Made by a program: the position numbers and the translations under genes
The notes under the pieces: model-generated
The model's database searches: none
Seen by the model: the letters and a program-made list of their open reading frames with translations, nothing else
Told to the model about the DNA's origin: nothing
Source of the DNA: Rhinopithecus roxellana
Taxonomy: Eukaryota > Chordata > Mammalia > Primates > Cercopithecidae
Reading direction: 5' to 3'
DNA length: 64,000 nt
Assembly (NCBI RefSeq): GCF_007565055.1
Contig: NC_044565.1
Span: forward strand, 45,395,711 to 45,459,710
In this document: in pieces, positions 20,600 to 32,619 of the stretch
Position numbering within the stretch: position 1 is the stretch's first letter
Layout: each line of letters begins with the position of its first letter

Positions 20600-21340
20600 G
20601 ATCTAAGGGTCCTGGGAAGAATGGCATGTCCATGTGTGGTTCAGTTTACAGCATCATTTGGAGTTTGATTGCTTCTAGGCAAGAAGAAACAATTTGAGTT
20701 ATAGTATTGAGTATACAGGGTCCAAATATCAATACAAGACATATAAGTAAGAGAGGGCTTAATAAAGGGGTTAACCAATTCCATAAAGACTAGAATTCAT
20801 TAAAGAGGGATTGTAGCCACCCGGGGCTGAAGCCAGCATTCTCTCTGAGCCTGTTAATAATTTGAGTTGATTTTTAAGTACCTGTAGATTTTCCTCTACT
20901 TTATTAGAGGTGTTAATCCAAAAGCCGCATGTTTCATTTAAAACTGCACCACTAAACCCAATAAAAAGTCCTAGCAGACTCAGTGGCAGTAAAACCTTCA
21001 TGCTTCATTTTTGTAACTATTATCCCTACTATAAGGATACTAATTAAGCAAAACATGACAGCAATGGAAACTCTCTGTCCAATATTTCAGTTAGAAGGTG
21101 ATACCATGTATAATTCTATTGCAAATAGTAGAGTGAGAACAGCAGTTCCCACAAGTATGGTGTGGTAGGTAATTTCCATTGAAAATTTTCCTTGCCAACA
21201 TATAGAATTCCCCCTTGGGGGTCTATGAAGTTCCTTGGTTTTATTTTCCCAAACAAAGAAACCTCCGGGTTATGGGCACCTTATTCACTTTCATTACATG
21301 GCAGAATTTGCAAGATAATTGCCCAGAACTAGCATATTGA
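20600..21340 (-). pseudogene. env: ERV1 env (SU end and TM) remnant
   Basis: Minus-strand translation has the order of a gammaretrovirus-like envelope: a stretch near 21210-21270 resembling the end of SU, hydrophobic segments near 21010-21150, then a TM ectodomain part in the longest open frame (20771-21001) with an Asn-rich, Asn-Thr-Ser-containing segment. A region near 20690-20770 follows that aligns by position with the membrane anchor and cytoplasmic tail. It sits directly upstream of the polypurine tract and LTR, as env should. Several stops and frame shifts break it. In the conserved TM disulphide segment the adjacent cysteine pair is no longer present: only one Cys is followed by Gly. 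It cannot make a working protein. Confidence 0.7.
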
Positions 21341-21900
21341 TTCACATTTTTACATTACCCGTCCAGCCCTCTTTCTTTTCCCCCAAGCTGCAGAAGATTA
21401 CCACTTGATTCACAGCAATAAGCAGAGTTAGTCTAAAATATAGGCAAAAAGCTTAAAAACGATTAATGAGACTAGGATTTAATGACAAATGTATGATAAG
21501 CTTTGGAGCAAAATTTTTTTCTCCAGTCCTCATTTTTGGTAAAAACTAATTATGAATAAACTTTAGTCTTATACTTGGCCTGATTATTTGCATGGAGTGC
21601 AGTAAGAATGGTTATTTTTACATAGGCCTTTTGGAGTAGCTTTGATGAAACTGTTCCAAAAGGAATTTCAGATAAGACTTTTAAAGCCCATATGATCTAA
21701 TTTTTAAAAACACATTATGTAGATTACTTGATCTACAATGAACAACCTGTAAGACCAGATGTCTTTAAATGCGGCTATTATTTTTAAAATTAATGATTAA
21801 TTCTGATGTCTTGCTTTTTAAAAAATGATAACCCTATCTGGATCTATAACTTCTATGATATCCTCTTATTCAAATAGGAGACATGAAGCTATCCTTTGTA
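21340..21900. other. AT-rich stretch, possible further ERV sequence
   Basis: This would be upstream env or other ERV interior if the provirus continues, but I cannot follow a retroviral frame beyond about 21340. No gene. Confidence 0.35.
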
Positions 21901-21904
21901 TCAC

Positions 21905-22295
21905 ACATTGCTATGAAATGAATGTTTATATCCCCCCAAATCCATATGTTGAAGCCCTAACTCCCAACGTGGTTGTATTTGGAGATAGGACCTCTAAGGA
22001 ACTAAGGTTAAATGAGGTCACAGGGGTGGGATTTTGATCCAATAGGATTAGTGACCTTATAAGAAAAGATGCCAGAGAACTGACTAGCTCTCCACATGCA
22101 CAAGCAAAAGAGGTCATTTATGTAAACACATAATGTTTGAAGGCAGCTGTCAACAAGCCAGAAAAAGAGCCCTCACCAAAAGCCAAATCAGCTAGAACCT
22201 TGATCTTGGACTTCTAGCCTCCAGAATTATGAGAAAATAAATTTCTGTTGTTTAAGCCATCCAGTCTATGGTATTTTCTTATGGCAGACTGGGCA
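21905..22295 (+). mobile_element. MaLR LTR (MLT1/MST-like)
   Basis: GCTATGAAATGAATGTTTAT, CCATATGTTGAAGCCCTAAC, GTGGTTGTATTTGGAGATAG, ATTAGTGACCTTATAAGAAA, CCTTGATCTTGGACTTCTAG, CCTCCAGAATTATGAGAAAA and TTCTGTTGTTTAAGCCATCC in order: an ERVL-MaLR LTR. The 63- and 70-codon frames within it are incidental. Confidence 0.82.
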
Positions 22296-22297
22296 TA

Positions 22298-22299
<2 letters not shown>

Positions 22300-22331
<32 letters not shown>
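22300..22331 (+). repeat. (TA)n microsatellite
   Basis: Around 15 TA units at the 3' edge of the MaLR LTR. Likely unstable and easily melted. Confidence 0.95.
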
Positions 22332-22334
<3 letters not shown>

Positions 22335-22352
22335 TTTTCATGTAATTTATAT

Positions 22353-22389
22353 ATTTGTTTGGTACTTACTTACTTTGTACCAAACAAAT
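22353..22389. repeat. perfect 13-bp inverted repeat
   Basis: ATTTGTTTGGTAC (22353-22365) and GTACCAAACAAAT (22377-22389) are exact reverse complements across an 11-base loop TTACTTACTTT. The loop itself is a TTAC dimer. The (TA)n tract ends about 20 bases upstream. Confidence 0.9.
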
Positions 22390-24425
22390 CTGATTAAGTT
22401 ATTAATTGATTGGATTCTACTAAAAATAATCTTCTACTATCTAGACTTTGAATTTATTCTTCGAATCTGTGGCACTCATGCTATCATTCTCCACTCCTAA
22501 GTAAATAGTAGACTTTACTAATTGATCATACTGCTCTTTCCTACTGAATATAATAATTCTTATCATCATTCTAAGCAGCTACTAACAATTGATAGAGATG
22601 TTTAAGTTGAAATCCATTCCCAATTCCTGTATTAGACTAAAAGCTTATTGAGTGCTTGTATACTATCTTATTTCTTTTTTTTATACCCTATAACACTTCA
22701 CATGATAGAAACTCAGTAAATACTCAATTTAACAAACTGAATTTCGAATATAAATCTTGTTTAAAGAAAGTTCCCTACATAAGAACTTTGGGTCATGAGT
22801 CAACATAAACTTGTTTTGATTCTACACAGATACATAAGAAAGAAAGCAACATATTTTTAACTTTGACTGAATTTTCATCAAGTATGAATAATGAGCTGTA
22901 GCAATGATTTGAATAATAATTCATAACAATAATTCATAATTTATAATAATGAATGGTATATTATGCACCATTATGTATTAACTTCAAAGCTAGAAGATTC
23001 AAGGACACAAAGAAGTGGAAAGCCCGGCCTCTCGCCTTGAGGAACTCTCTTATCTAGTTGAGATATTAGACTTTCACACATAAAACTTTTACTCACAATA
23101 CAAGCAGAGTGTGACAAGTGCCACTGCCAAGTGAACGGTTTTGACAATAGGAACATAAGTGTTTGGAGGAAGGAGAGAAAGATTTTTCCTTGCTCAGTTA
23201 AGTCAGGAGAGTAGAACTTAAAATTTTAGCTAAGAAATAATTTGACCTTGATGGACTAGTGGTAGTGAATCATCATTATCATTAAAATTACCAAGAAAAT
23301 AGCCTATAACACATCACAGGGTAAGCAATAAGCAAATCAGCAGCACATCTCATTAATGGAAATATTTATTAGCATTTGATTACAGACAGATTCTAAGTCA
23401 TTCTGAGATTCTGTCAAAAGTTTTTTTGTAAGTAGAAACTAGATGAAGAAGCCAAAGTCATAAGCTTCCCATGCATGAAGACTCAAACTACCCTTTAAGA
23501 ACCTGGAACTCACACCAAGTGGCAGACCAGAGTTTTCAGAGTAGTTCACTAGATTAAATACTAGGAATCATGTCTCAGAGTATTTTTTCCTTGGCAGTCG
23601 TCCAGTTTATTTATAGAATGATGTAAAATAAAATAAATACCCTCAAACCATGCTGGGTGTCATAAAGAGATATCACTTATTTTCTTCTAAATTAAAACAC
23701 ATGCACACACATACACATACACACAAGTCTTGTTTTCAAGATGAACAATCACACCCTCCCTTCCATACCCTTTACCTTCAACCCCACTGCCCTGTGACAC
23801 CTTGTTTCCAGAATAGGAGAAACACAGAATCTGGCCGATGAAACAGCTTATTTTGGGTGAAAATCCGCATATTTTTAAGAATGGGGATGAAAATGACTTC
23901 ATTTTTTAGAAGAGCTGGAAATTGGTAGAGCTTTCCCTGTTTAAGAAAAAGTAACATTTGTATGACCAAGTTACTCACTTTATCCAAATATTAATAAACA
24001 CCTGCAACAGCACTAAGGACAGAAATATTGCAAAAAGGGAAAAAAGCGGGTGAAGGCTAGCCCTCTTCTTCTTATTTTGGGGAAGATAAGTAGGCATGTG
24101 ACTCTTTTTGGTCCCCTCTTTCCCCTGCCTCTGCCAGCCTCCACATGGGCACAGAGCCGGAAGCAAGACTGGTAAGAGCACGTGTTCAGTCTCTCCATCA
24201 CCAGCTCTCACTCCCATGCTCACCTGGAGAAATCATTGTCTGAGTCGTTTACTATCACTTCTCAAATCCCTGAAGGAATCCCCAACAGGTGATGAGTTAT
24301 TTGGCTGGAGTTCTAGAGATGAGAGGAAGAAAGAAAAAGGGAAAAGAAGAGGAAGAAGAATCAACATTATTGAGCTCCTAGGAAGTACCGGATATGTTAT
24401 ATATTCTATTTAGCTCTAGCAATCA
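22390..24425. other. stretch without recognised gene
   Basis: AT-rich. An L2-like tail sits at 22625-22745 (TATTAGACTAAAAGCTTATT, AAACTCAGTAAATACTCAA), and a CA-rich simple repeat at 23698-23726. Short frames on both strands around 23650-24413 share no recognisable homology. Confidence 0.45.
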
Positions 24426-24429
24426 AATA

Positions 24430-24620
24430 TGAGATAGTGGATTCATCTGAGACCTATGTCTAAATCCCAGGTCAGCCTCTTACTAGCTATGCAACACTGT
24501 CCTCTCTGGAAGTCAGTGGTCTCATTTGTAAAGTGGGGTTGCTAGTAATAATAATAATCTTCTAGGTTTATAGAGAAGAATACATGATGTCCTGAATATA
24601 ACTACTTAATGTAAAAACAG
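24430..24620 (+). mobile_element. MIR SINE
   Basis: AAATCCCAGGTCAGCCTCTT, ACTAGCTATGCAACACTGTC, AGTGGTCTCATTTGTAAAGT, GGGGTTGCTAGTAATAATAA: the MIR core in sense orientation, well ordered. Confidence 0.75.
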
Positions 24621-25119
24621 TAGCCACAATTTATCAAAGATTAGCTCCATTTTATACACAAAGTATATGATTCAGAAGTATAGGTAACTCTCCCAATAAG
24701 GTGATGAAACCAGAACATGGCACATTTCCTCCTGGAATGATGACTGACTAATTCAAAACATTATGCATGAATCATATGGTTTTTAAATGCATTCTCTATA
24801 CATTTAAGCATTTGTTATTATTAATCTCCCTTCATAATAATGTAAAACAATGATCCTTGAAGGTGGCTTTCAGATTCTGCATGTCAGTCCCTGCTCCAGG
24901 CCATTCTAGTGGTTAGGAATGAGAAGTCAGCTAGCTGTGGGCTCCCTGGAGCTCCTTTGTGCCAGGCCCAGGCTCTCCTGATTCCTTCCTCCACCCCTCT
25001 TTTGGATGGGTTCCTCTGAGCTTGCTTCCCCAAACTCCTGGCCTGTATGTCAGCATCCCTGTTCCTCTCCTTCGGGTGGGATCCTTACCTACAAATCTTG
25101 TGGTGGGGCAGTAATTCTC

Positions 25120-25485
25120 CCCAAATATTGTGCTTCCTCTCGTACATTTAAACCCCTTAAAATTACAGGATCATCTGACTAGTTCTAGACAGTAAAATGT
25201 GGCCAGAAGTGTATCACCTTTGCACCGAGGCAATGAAAAGCCCATGCTGTACTCTCCAATCTTATTTCTCCTGTTGTGGAGTGTTAAGTGCACATGACCT
25301 ACATGATACAAATCCTAAAATGCTAGCCTTGGTTAGCATGGGTCCCTCAGGGACACTGGAGCAGATTATCACCCCATACCACATTGGATACTTTGTATGT
25401 ATAAGAAGTAAACTTTCATTTTGTGATAACACTGATTTGGGGGCTGTGTATTATTATAGCAAAACCTAGCATATCATAAGTTATA
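25120..25485 (+). mobile_element. MLT1-like LTR relic
   Basis: The end GTGATAACACTGATTTGGGG, then ATTATTATAGCAAAACCTAG and CATATCATAAG matches the tail of old MLT1-class LTRs. The interior includes CAGTAAAATGTGGCCAGAAG. The 90-codon frame at 25197-25469 lies in it and is not a gene. Confidence 0.55.
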
Positions 25486-25489
25486 CAAA

Positions 25490-27280
25490 ATTCAATCTCT
25501 GCATATAAATTAGGACTGGGTCTCTTGCTCTTGACCACCTCTCCATGGTCCTACATTGGCTCTCATTTTGCCTTTATGAACCCAGCATGCTCTGAAGCAA
25601 GTGCAGAACTTGAAGTTCTAGTCACCTCCCAGTGGTTAATCATCTGAATCTCTCCTTCCCTTTTTTCCCCAAAATGCTACCTCAACCTCAAAGAAGTCAG
25701 AGCCAGCTGGAGATTAACCAAGTCAACAGAATAAAGTTGGGAATTCTCAGCCTGAGCAGGAGGAGTCACTGGAGCAAGGGAGGTGAAAGAAGAGAAAGAG
25801 TTGACATCCTAGATATCAGGAGTAAGTGTGCTAGTTCTGAAGGGGTTGGTCAGAAGTAGAACCAGAGTCAGAAGTAGGGTCCTGGTCAAAGTCTTGGAGC
25901 CAAGGGCTTGAAGATGGAAAGATGAGGCCAAAGGGAAAGTAAATCATGATCAAAGGTCTGGCCAATTTCATCTATACCTGGTTGATATGCACCATTTACC
26001 TCTCTAGGGCCAGTAGGTAAGTATGCAGACATAACTCTAGCTGGCTTCAAGAGCCACATGTCTACCAACATGGAAGCACTAGCCAACTCTACTGCTCTGA
26101 GAGATCTGTTAAATCCTATCATGTTTGTAAGTATACTGGACAACTTGATTTAACCCATGTTCCCTAGTGTAGGGTTTCTCCTTTCTCAAAAATCCAGCAA
26201 CGCACACATCTCTCACTAGTAGAAACCAACCCAGCATGCTTAACAACAACTTGCCTCTTATTCTAAATGCTTACAATGTTATTCACTTGTGTAGCAACTT
26301 CCCCAGAATAAGCACAGAGCTAATTGAGGAACTTGATGGCTCTTTTCTCAAGCCAACCAAGATGTTCGCATTACCTTTAACGTTCAACTTTGTGGCCAGA
26401 TTATCTGATTTGGTTATGGAAGCACTACTCACATCTTACACCCCAAATAACATACAAAATCAGTGTGCATGGAAAAGTTAATTAAGATTATAAAATATTA
26501 ATTATCCTTTTTGATCTTTTCATTTAAAAATTCATTCTTCCTTCATTTGCTCCATAGTCAAAGCTGAACTTTAGATAACGTATCTTTGAATTTACAAGGC
26601 TCTACCCAGTGATATTTACAAGATAAATCTTCATATCATGCACTGAATGTTCAATGAGAAACAGCACATTGCCGGGTAGCTACTCTATTATTGATACTCT
26701 GCATAATCTGGAAAGATTGTAAATCTTTGCATATAGACCAAATTAAGTTTGTGATTAAATGTAAGGCTAAAAATCCCTTCTATTTCAAGCCTCAAGGAGA
26801 GGAGATACTGTCGCCAAAGATCTTTCTAAAATACAAACTAAGCCAAATGCTTTTACCGTGAAAGAACACCAAGTTCACCTACAGAGAGACAACCACGTCG
26901 CTAAAATCCACCTGACTGTATTTAAGAACAGATTCCATTGTTCACTTCCTTTACTTTAAAAACCTGTTTTCTCACTCTGTGCACGTATATTCTATTCATC
27001 TGTAACAACATAATACAGCTTATTTCTGCCGATACTGGGGGAAGCAAGAGTTTATGAAAATGTATATATTTAAAATCTAAAATTTTAAGATGTCTTTATA
27101 TCCTAAGTTGCCTTTTTTTATACAGAGAAGGTGCTACTGTTAGGACCTGTGGAGGAGGTGATTTCCATTTGATTTTATTGTGTTTTTCAGATCACATACA
27201 AGTTGTGTTTGATGTCTTTGGTACATTGGATGGCCAATATATGACTAGACAGACAAACTGAGTTGAATACGCTAACCAAA
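25490..27280. other. stretch without recognised gene
   Basis: No exon and no confident repeat. Frames at 25632-25859, 25886-26143 (minus) and 26236-26481 are short and unlike known proteins. Confidence 0.4.
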
Positions 27281-27289
27281 AAGGATGCC

Positions 27290-27890
27290 CATCCCAGATC
27301 TAATAACTGTAGGAGATTCTACTCATAAGAAACTTCCAAGGATGCTGTCCCTAGAATGGGGAAGTGTGAGAATCCCAGAACCAATTAAGGCAGCCGATTT
27401 TATAAAAGGATATATGAGTGTCCAGGACCCCTGAGCAGACATCGTCACTCCCTGGCTCACCTCTCTACTCCAGTGACTTCTTGCTGCAAATGCCTGTAAC
27501 TCTGCCTACTGGCTGTCCTCTGCCAGTGAGGCACACTTGACTGCCCCCAGTGCAAGCTGAAAGTGCTAGAGACTTAACGCTTTCAGATCAGGAGAAGCCC
27601 TCGGACCACGAGAGATGGGGATGTGGTAAATAGATCATATCTTATTTGCCTCTCAGGGTAATACTAAAGAATGTTCTATACTCCCTCCTAGAGTTCCCCA
27701 GGAGGGCTGAGCTTCAGCTGCACAGTAGTAACTCGTTTGACTCATTATCCTTCATTGGTTTCCTTCATTTTTCTATTTTACTTCTCAACTCCCATGCTGA
27801 TGCTTCCTGGGATCACCTCCCAAATAAACTACTTACAGTTTAATTCTCACCTAGGGGTCTATTTCTGGAGGAATTCAAACAAAGGCAGAT
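27290..27890 (+). mobile_element. LTR, probably ERVL type
   Basis: TTAAGGCAGCCGATTTTATA, CCTGGCTCACCTCTCTACTC, TGCTTCCTGGGATCACCTCC, CAAATAAACTACTTACAGTT and GGGTCTATTTCTGGAGGAAT: a polyadenylation region and 3' end typical of an ERVL LTR. The 5' border is uncertain. Confidence 0.6.
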
Positions 27891-28335
27891 CTTTCGTGTT
27901 TTGGGGGGTTCGGAAGGAGAACCCATCTGACTCCTATTGATGGATACCTAGACAGAATGGAGGCAGTGATTCTGGGCGCATGAGATGGTGGACAGTAGAA
28001 TCAGTTCTGACCCCGACACTGAGTTGCTGCAGAAGTCTGGGGTGGTAATTGTGTGTGGGAAAAGATGAATAATAAGACTTCCAGCCTCAGAGCCCAAGCA
28101 TAAGCAGCAAGGCCAAGATTAACCTAAGAGAGTAAGATCATACTCCCCAAGAGTTGCAGTAGGAAGAGCAGGATTCTATCACCTTCCCTTCCCAGCAGCG
28201 GAACAGCACTGCCCTTCCACCAGCAACATCCTTTGGTGATAGGAAGCATCAGCTATTGTTGTCACTTACCCCACTGATGCCTCAGGAAGGGGTAAAGGTT
28301 GGAGCAAATTCTTTGTTGGACTGTGGAAGCTCCTA

Positions 28336-28500
28336 GGGCTGTGCTATCCAATATAGTAGCCATAGCCAAACACACACACATGGCTATTTAAGTCTCAATT
28401 AAATAAAATTAAAAGTCCAGTTCCTAGCCACTAACCACATTTTAAGTGCTCACTAGCCACGTGTGCCTATGATCATGGCAGAAAGTCCTTTTGGACAGTG
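28336..28500 (-). mobile_element. hAT-Charlie element, MER3/MER58-like
   Basis: GCTGTGCTATCCAATATAGT, ACATTTTAAGTGCTCACTAG and TTTTGGACAGTGC: ends of the same broad hAT group as the copy at 6498, but a different and shorter relative. Confidence 0.65.
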
Positions 28501-31065
28501 CCTCCCTGGAGTTGTGGGGCAGTTCAGGAAGAGAGAGGATCTCAAGAAAGAAGGACATACTAAACTCCTGATATAAAGGATAAGAGGTCCTTAGACAGTC
28601 ATTTTAAAAATAAAAATATATGCCTTTATTTATACTTAAGTTTGTAAACAGTTCATATTAGGGTTAGAATTACAGAGTCAGTGCAAGGCAGTTTAGAAAT
28701 TATATAGGCCAATCTCCTGACCTGATGTTTTACAAGCTAACATGAAAATAAAATGATATACCTGTGAGCATTGGGAGAAGTAGTGCATAAATTCTAAGGG
28801 AATTATAAAAACTCTATTTTAATGACAGGTACAAAAGTTAATTTTAGCTGGAGCCAATCAAGGTAGGCTTCAGGAAGGAAGTAGCATCTTCAATAAACCT
28901 TGAAGTAGATGTAGTATTTCAAAAGGTGTTAAAGTGTGGGGAGGAGGGACACTGAGGTTGAAGACAGAGGCAAGAAAACAGAAGTCATGTCCAAGGAAGG
29001 TTTATTAGTCCTGTCTCTGTAGAGAACAGTAAAGATGGGCCAACAGGTTGGGGCCATTTGAAGGAGAACCAAGATAGTTAAATAGAATCTCCTTCCCAGA
29101 ACAAAGCCAGACCTAAGACACTTTCTGGGGAGATCAGATCATTTTTCCCATTTATCCCCCCTTGGCTGTCTATCGGTAGGGCTACAAAAAGTGATTTCTC
29201 ATCATGACACCTGCCTCCTCGAGCGTGCTGATTATCTATGCCCTCAGGGGCAGCCCCTGTCGAAAATTCTGCAAGTCTTGAGACTAATTCTGAGGAACTG
29301 CATGAAGGTGGTGCTTCTGCTCCTGTGCTCATACAGAGCAAACAGAACCAGCCACTGTTTCTGTTGTGTGATTTCAGAAGGAGAATAATCTGTTATGATG
29401 CTCTGTTGCCACTCCTATTCCACACCTTATAAAATGACAAAAGAACCCCAACTCTAAACTGGCTTAAGCAAAAGGAAGATCGGTTGGTGAGACTCTGGGG
29501 TAGCTCCATAAAATCAAAGAAAGAGTCTGTCACCCAAACCCCAAGCAGGACAGGGAGGGCAGCACTGAAGATTTTAGGGGAAATGGGGACTTGTGCCCTC
29601 TCTGGGTGCGCTCTGCCCCATCTTCATTCTGTTCTCCCTGGGGTGTTCCTCATTCTATGTGGACATGGCACCAGGACCACAAACTGAACTTAAAAACTCA
29701 CAGGGAAGAGCTCATGGGCCATCTCTGGACCAGGCCATCACGGTGTCCAGGAAACTAGAAATGTGTAAAAGGACGATAGTCCTCATTAAGACCATATGAA
29801 TAGGGTTGGAGGGAGAATAGCAATTTCCCCCAAAAGAAGGGGCAAGAAGGAAAAGAGAGAACTTGGCTCCGATATCACCAGTAGGGGAAATCACTGTGGT
29901 CGGCCACCTGAATTGGAATACAGGGTACAGTGAGCACCATGAACAGACTTTTGAAGAAAAGGGGGCAAGAGATTTCCAAAAGGATTCCCATGCTAGATCT
30001 CACTGTGCCAGACTACCATTCCAAGAGGCACAGGAAGCCTGATGTTAGCCAAACCATGTCTTTCTCCTACTCAACTCCAGACACATAACCCCAAGGCTGC
30101 AGTGAAGACTACAGGACAATTGCCCCTAATTTACCAAACCTACCCATAACATCCAAAGCACAGAACTCTTCTGCAAGAACCATGCTGCCATCCAAAGCAA
30201 AACCAAGCTCCAATTTTCATCTTCCCCTATATTAGTTTCAGGATATTTTTCAGGCATTCTTTTCATCTTTCATTAAACTAGTAAATTTTTTAGAATGTGA
30301 ATAATAAAAAAATGCAAAATGTATCAGTGTGATGGATGGCAATATATTTTAAAACACACATGTGCTAAAACTAAGAGTGACCCAAAAATGAAAAATCCAC
30401 TCCAGGAGACAGTCTTTATTGCTGGAAACAGGCATTCAAATCACGTGTGGTATCTGGTGACGGTTGTTCACAGCAGAGAGCTGGAGGCGTTACTGACCTT
30501 TCTGTGACATCCGCAAGGGTTTACCACATTTTCTCAAACACAAATGCATCTCTGCACAGAGAATGAAACTTTCAAAGTGTTTTAGAGAAAAGAGTCTTTC
30601 TTAGCTGAATCTGCAGCTTAGGAGGGTGCTCATTAAACGAGAAAGGAGCAGGCATCTTGGAGTCCTCTTTTGGGGCAGATCAAATGAATCACCCCTGGCC
30701 TTCGAATGGAGACGAGGGATCCCATGTCCAGATTTCTCACAGCCTATATGAGCTTTGAATGTTATTGCCAACTGCCAGCCTTATGGATGTTTCTACACTG
30801 GCCAAATTCAGCTGAAAATTTGGTATAAACTATGTAGACACTAAAAGCAAATGCATTATTTGCCCCCGAAACCAGCTTCTCTTCCTAACTTCTTTAAAGT
30901 TCTCAAAAATACACTGTTCTCTCTGTTACCCAGACTTCAAATCTTGTCCTGATGTCTTCTTTCTCAGGCCCTGCATGTAGTCCCAAAGCCTGGCAATTCT
31001 TCCCCCTAAGTCTTTCTTGGCCTCACCTTTTTTCACATGCACGTGCACTGGCATGTCTTTAATAC
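28500..31065. other. stretch without recognised gene
   Basis: Possible old SINE scrap at 28650-28745 (TTAGAAATTATATAGGCCAA). Short frames near 29078-29432 and 29484-29894 overlap on both strands and match no family. 30300-30660 is repeat-free by eye. Confidence 0.4.
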
Positions 31066-31069
31066 CCAG

Positions 31070-31296
31070 AATGGGGACTAGCAAACTACAGCCTGAGAGC
31101 CAAACATGACCCACCACCTGTTTTGGGTAAATAAAATGTTGCTGGAACACAACCATACGCATTCATTTCTGTATTGTTTATGGCTGCTTTCACACTACAA
31201 CAGCAAAGTTGAGTGGTTAAGCCAGACTGTTTGGCACTCAAAAACTAAAATATGTGCTATCCGGCCCCTCACGGAAAATGTTTGCCAATACCTGTC
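31070..31296 (-). mobile_element. hAT-Charlie nonautonomous element
   Basis: GGGGACTAGCAAACTACAGC, GGTAAATAAAATGTTGCTGG, ACACAACCATACGCATTCAT, GTATTGTTTATGGCTGCTTT, CAGCAAAGTTGAGTGG and AAAATGTTTGCCAATACCTG: end-to-end order of a common dispersed hAT-Charlie MITE. Family name not certain. No coding capacity. Confidence 0.75.
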
Positions 31297-31419
31297 TGAA
31301 ACTGTTGCAATAAGTCTGCCCAGCCTTAACTTCTTTCCAGTTCTGTCTACTTTTTAAAATATTCCCTACTCAAAACTCTATTCTGAATTATCAGTGGAGC
31401 TTATCAGTCACACACAGGC

Positions 31420-31945
31420 ACACCCTGTTTAAAATGTGTAAAAAGCTCCTCACTGCACTTAGAATAAATTCCCAATACTCTGGCTTTAGGTGGTTGGATG
31501 GCTTCAACTTCTCTCACTGTGTCCCTCCAAACTCACTATACTCCAGCCTCACAGGTCTTTCTCATTTCCTTCAGGCATCAGACCCTTCCCCTTCCAGGGC
31601 CTTACAACTACTGTTCTCTTTTCATGCAATGTTCTTCCCTACCCACCTTCATCTGATCCCACCTCTCATCCTTCAGATCTCCATTTCAATGTCACCTCCT
31701 TAGAGATGAGTCTACCCTTTCTCAAGAAGACTGCTGTCACTCTGTTCTTTTCTAGCACCCTGTTCTTTTTAATTAAACACTTACTTGTTTGCTTCCTGGA
31801 TTATTGTCTGTCTCATTGATCATAATCTTGATCATAATCACTCCAGGAGGTCAACGTTTGTGTGTCCATCTTATTTGCCACACCACATCCAGCACCTGTC
31901 AAATAGTAAGCACTCAAAACATATTTTTATGAATGAGTGATCTTC
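31420..31945 (+). mobile_element. L2 LINE 3' region
   Basis: GCTCCTCACTGCACTTAGAA, TTTCCTTCAGGCATCAGACC, AGGGCCTTACAACTACTGTT, CATGCAATGTTCTTCCCTAC, CATTTCAATGTCACCTCCTT and ACACCACATCCAGCACCTGT, then TAAGCACTCAAAACATATTT: a long L2 3' end. The 89- and 109-codon frames at 31434-31819 are by-products. Confidence 0.75.
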
Positions 31946-32398
31946 CATTCATTCCCAAATAATATTTATTCTTTGGCCTGACAATCAGATTCTATCCTAT
32001 TATCCAGTCCTAATTGTATGCCTCATTCCATGTAAACTGAGATAACCATCATTTTGCAAATATACACTGTGCTTTTTCACTTCTGAACTTTTCTTGTCTC
32101 ACCCCAATCCCACATCCTCTACCATTTTTGCTTAGGAAGATCTTTCCCTTCCAAGCTTAATTCAAACAATTATTCTAGGAAACTGTGTTTTAGTGAAAAT
32201 AGTTTGAATAGTGTAAAACCAAAGACATATTTTATAAGGATGCTTCTAAGAACAGTCTTCAATATAATTTGATGCCCTCATGTCCAAGTATTCCAATAAA
32301 AGCAATTTTATGTGGGCCAGCCTATGATGCATTCCAAGTCTGATTCTACAATAGGTTTAATTTAGGGATGCATTTTAGAGTGTGGATGGATAGATTAT

Positions 32399-32611
32399 CA
32401 GGGGTGTCCAATCTTTTGGCTTCCGTGGGCCACACTGGAACAATTGTCTTGGGCCACACATAAAATACACTAACATTAACAATAGCTGATGAGCTTTCAA
32501 AAAGTCACAGAAAAGCTCATGTTTTAAGAAAGTTTATGAATTTGTGTTGGGCTACGTTTAAAGTCATACTGGGCCACATGTGGCCCATGGACCATGGGTC
32601 GGAAAAGCTTG
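32399..32611 (+). mobile_element. MER30, near full length
   Basis: CAGGGGTGTCCAATCTTTTG at the left end, then TTGTCTTGGGCCACACATAA, GCTGATGAGC, AAGAAAGTTTATGAATTTGT, and a right end GGGCCACATGTGGCCCATGG to GGAAAAGCTTG. This is an intact sister of the disrupted copy at 14814-15980, in the opposite orientation. No clean 8-bp target duplication seen. Confidence 0.92.
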
Positions 32612-32619
32612 GATTACAC

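Noticed and set aside
20771..21001. Functional retroviral envelope
   Set aside because: Stops on both sides, broken motif and short frame. It is a pseudogene.
31490..31819. 109-codon membrane-like ORF
   Set aside because: It lies wholly in L2 sequence, and its hydrophobic look comes from a T-rich strand.
32391..32619. 8-bp target duplication for the intact MER30
   Set aside because: TAGATTAT on the left and GATTACAC on the right do not match well enough, so it is not claimed.
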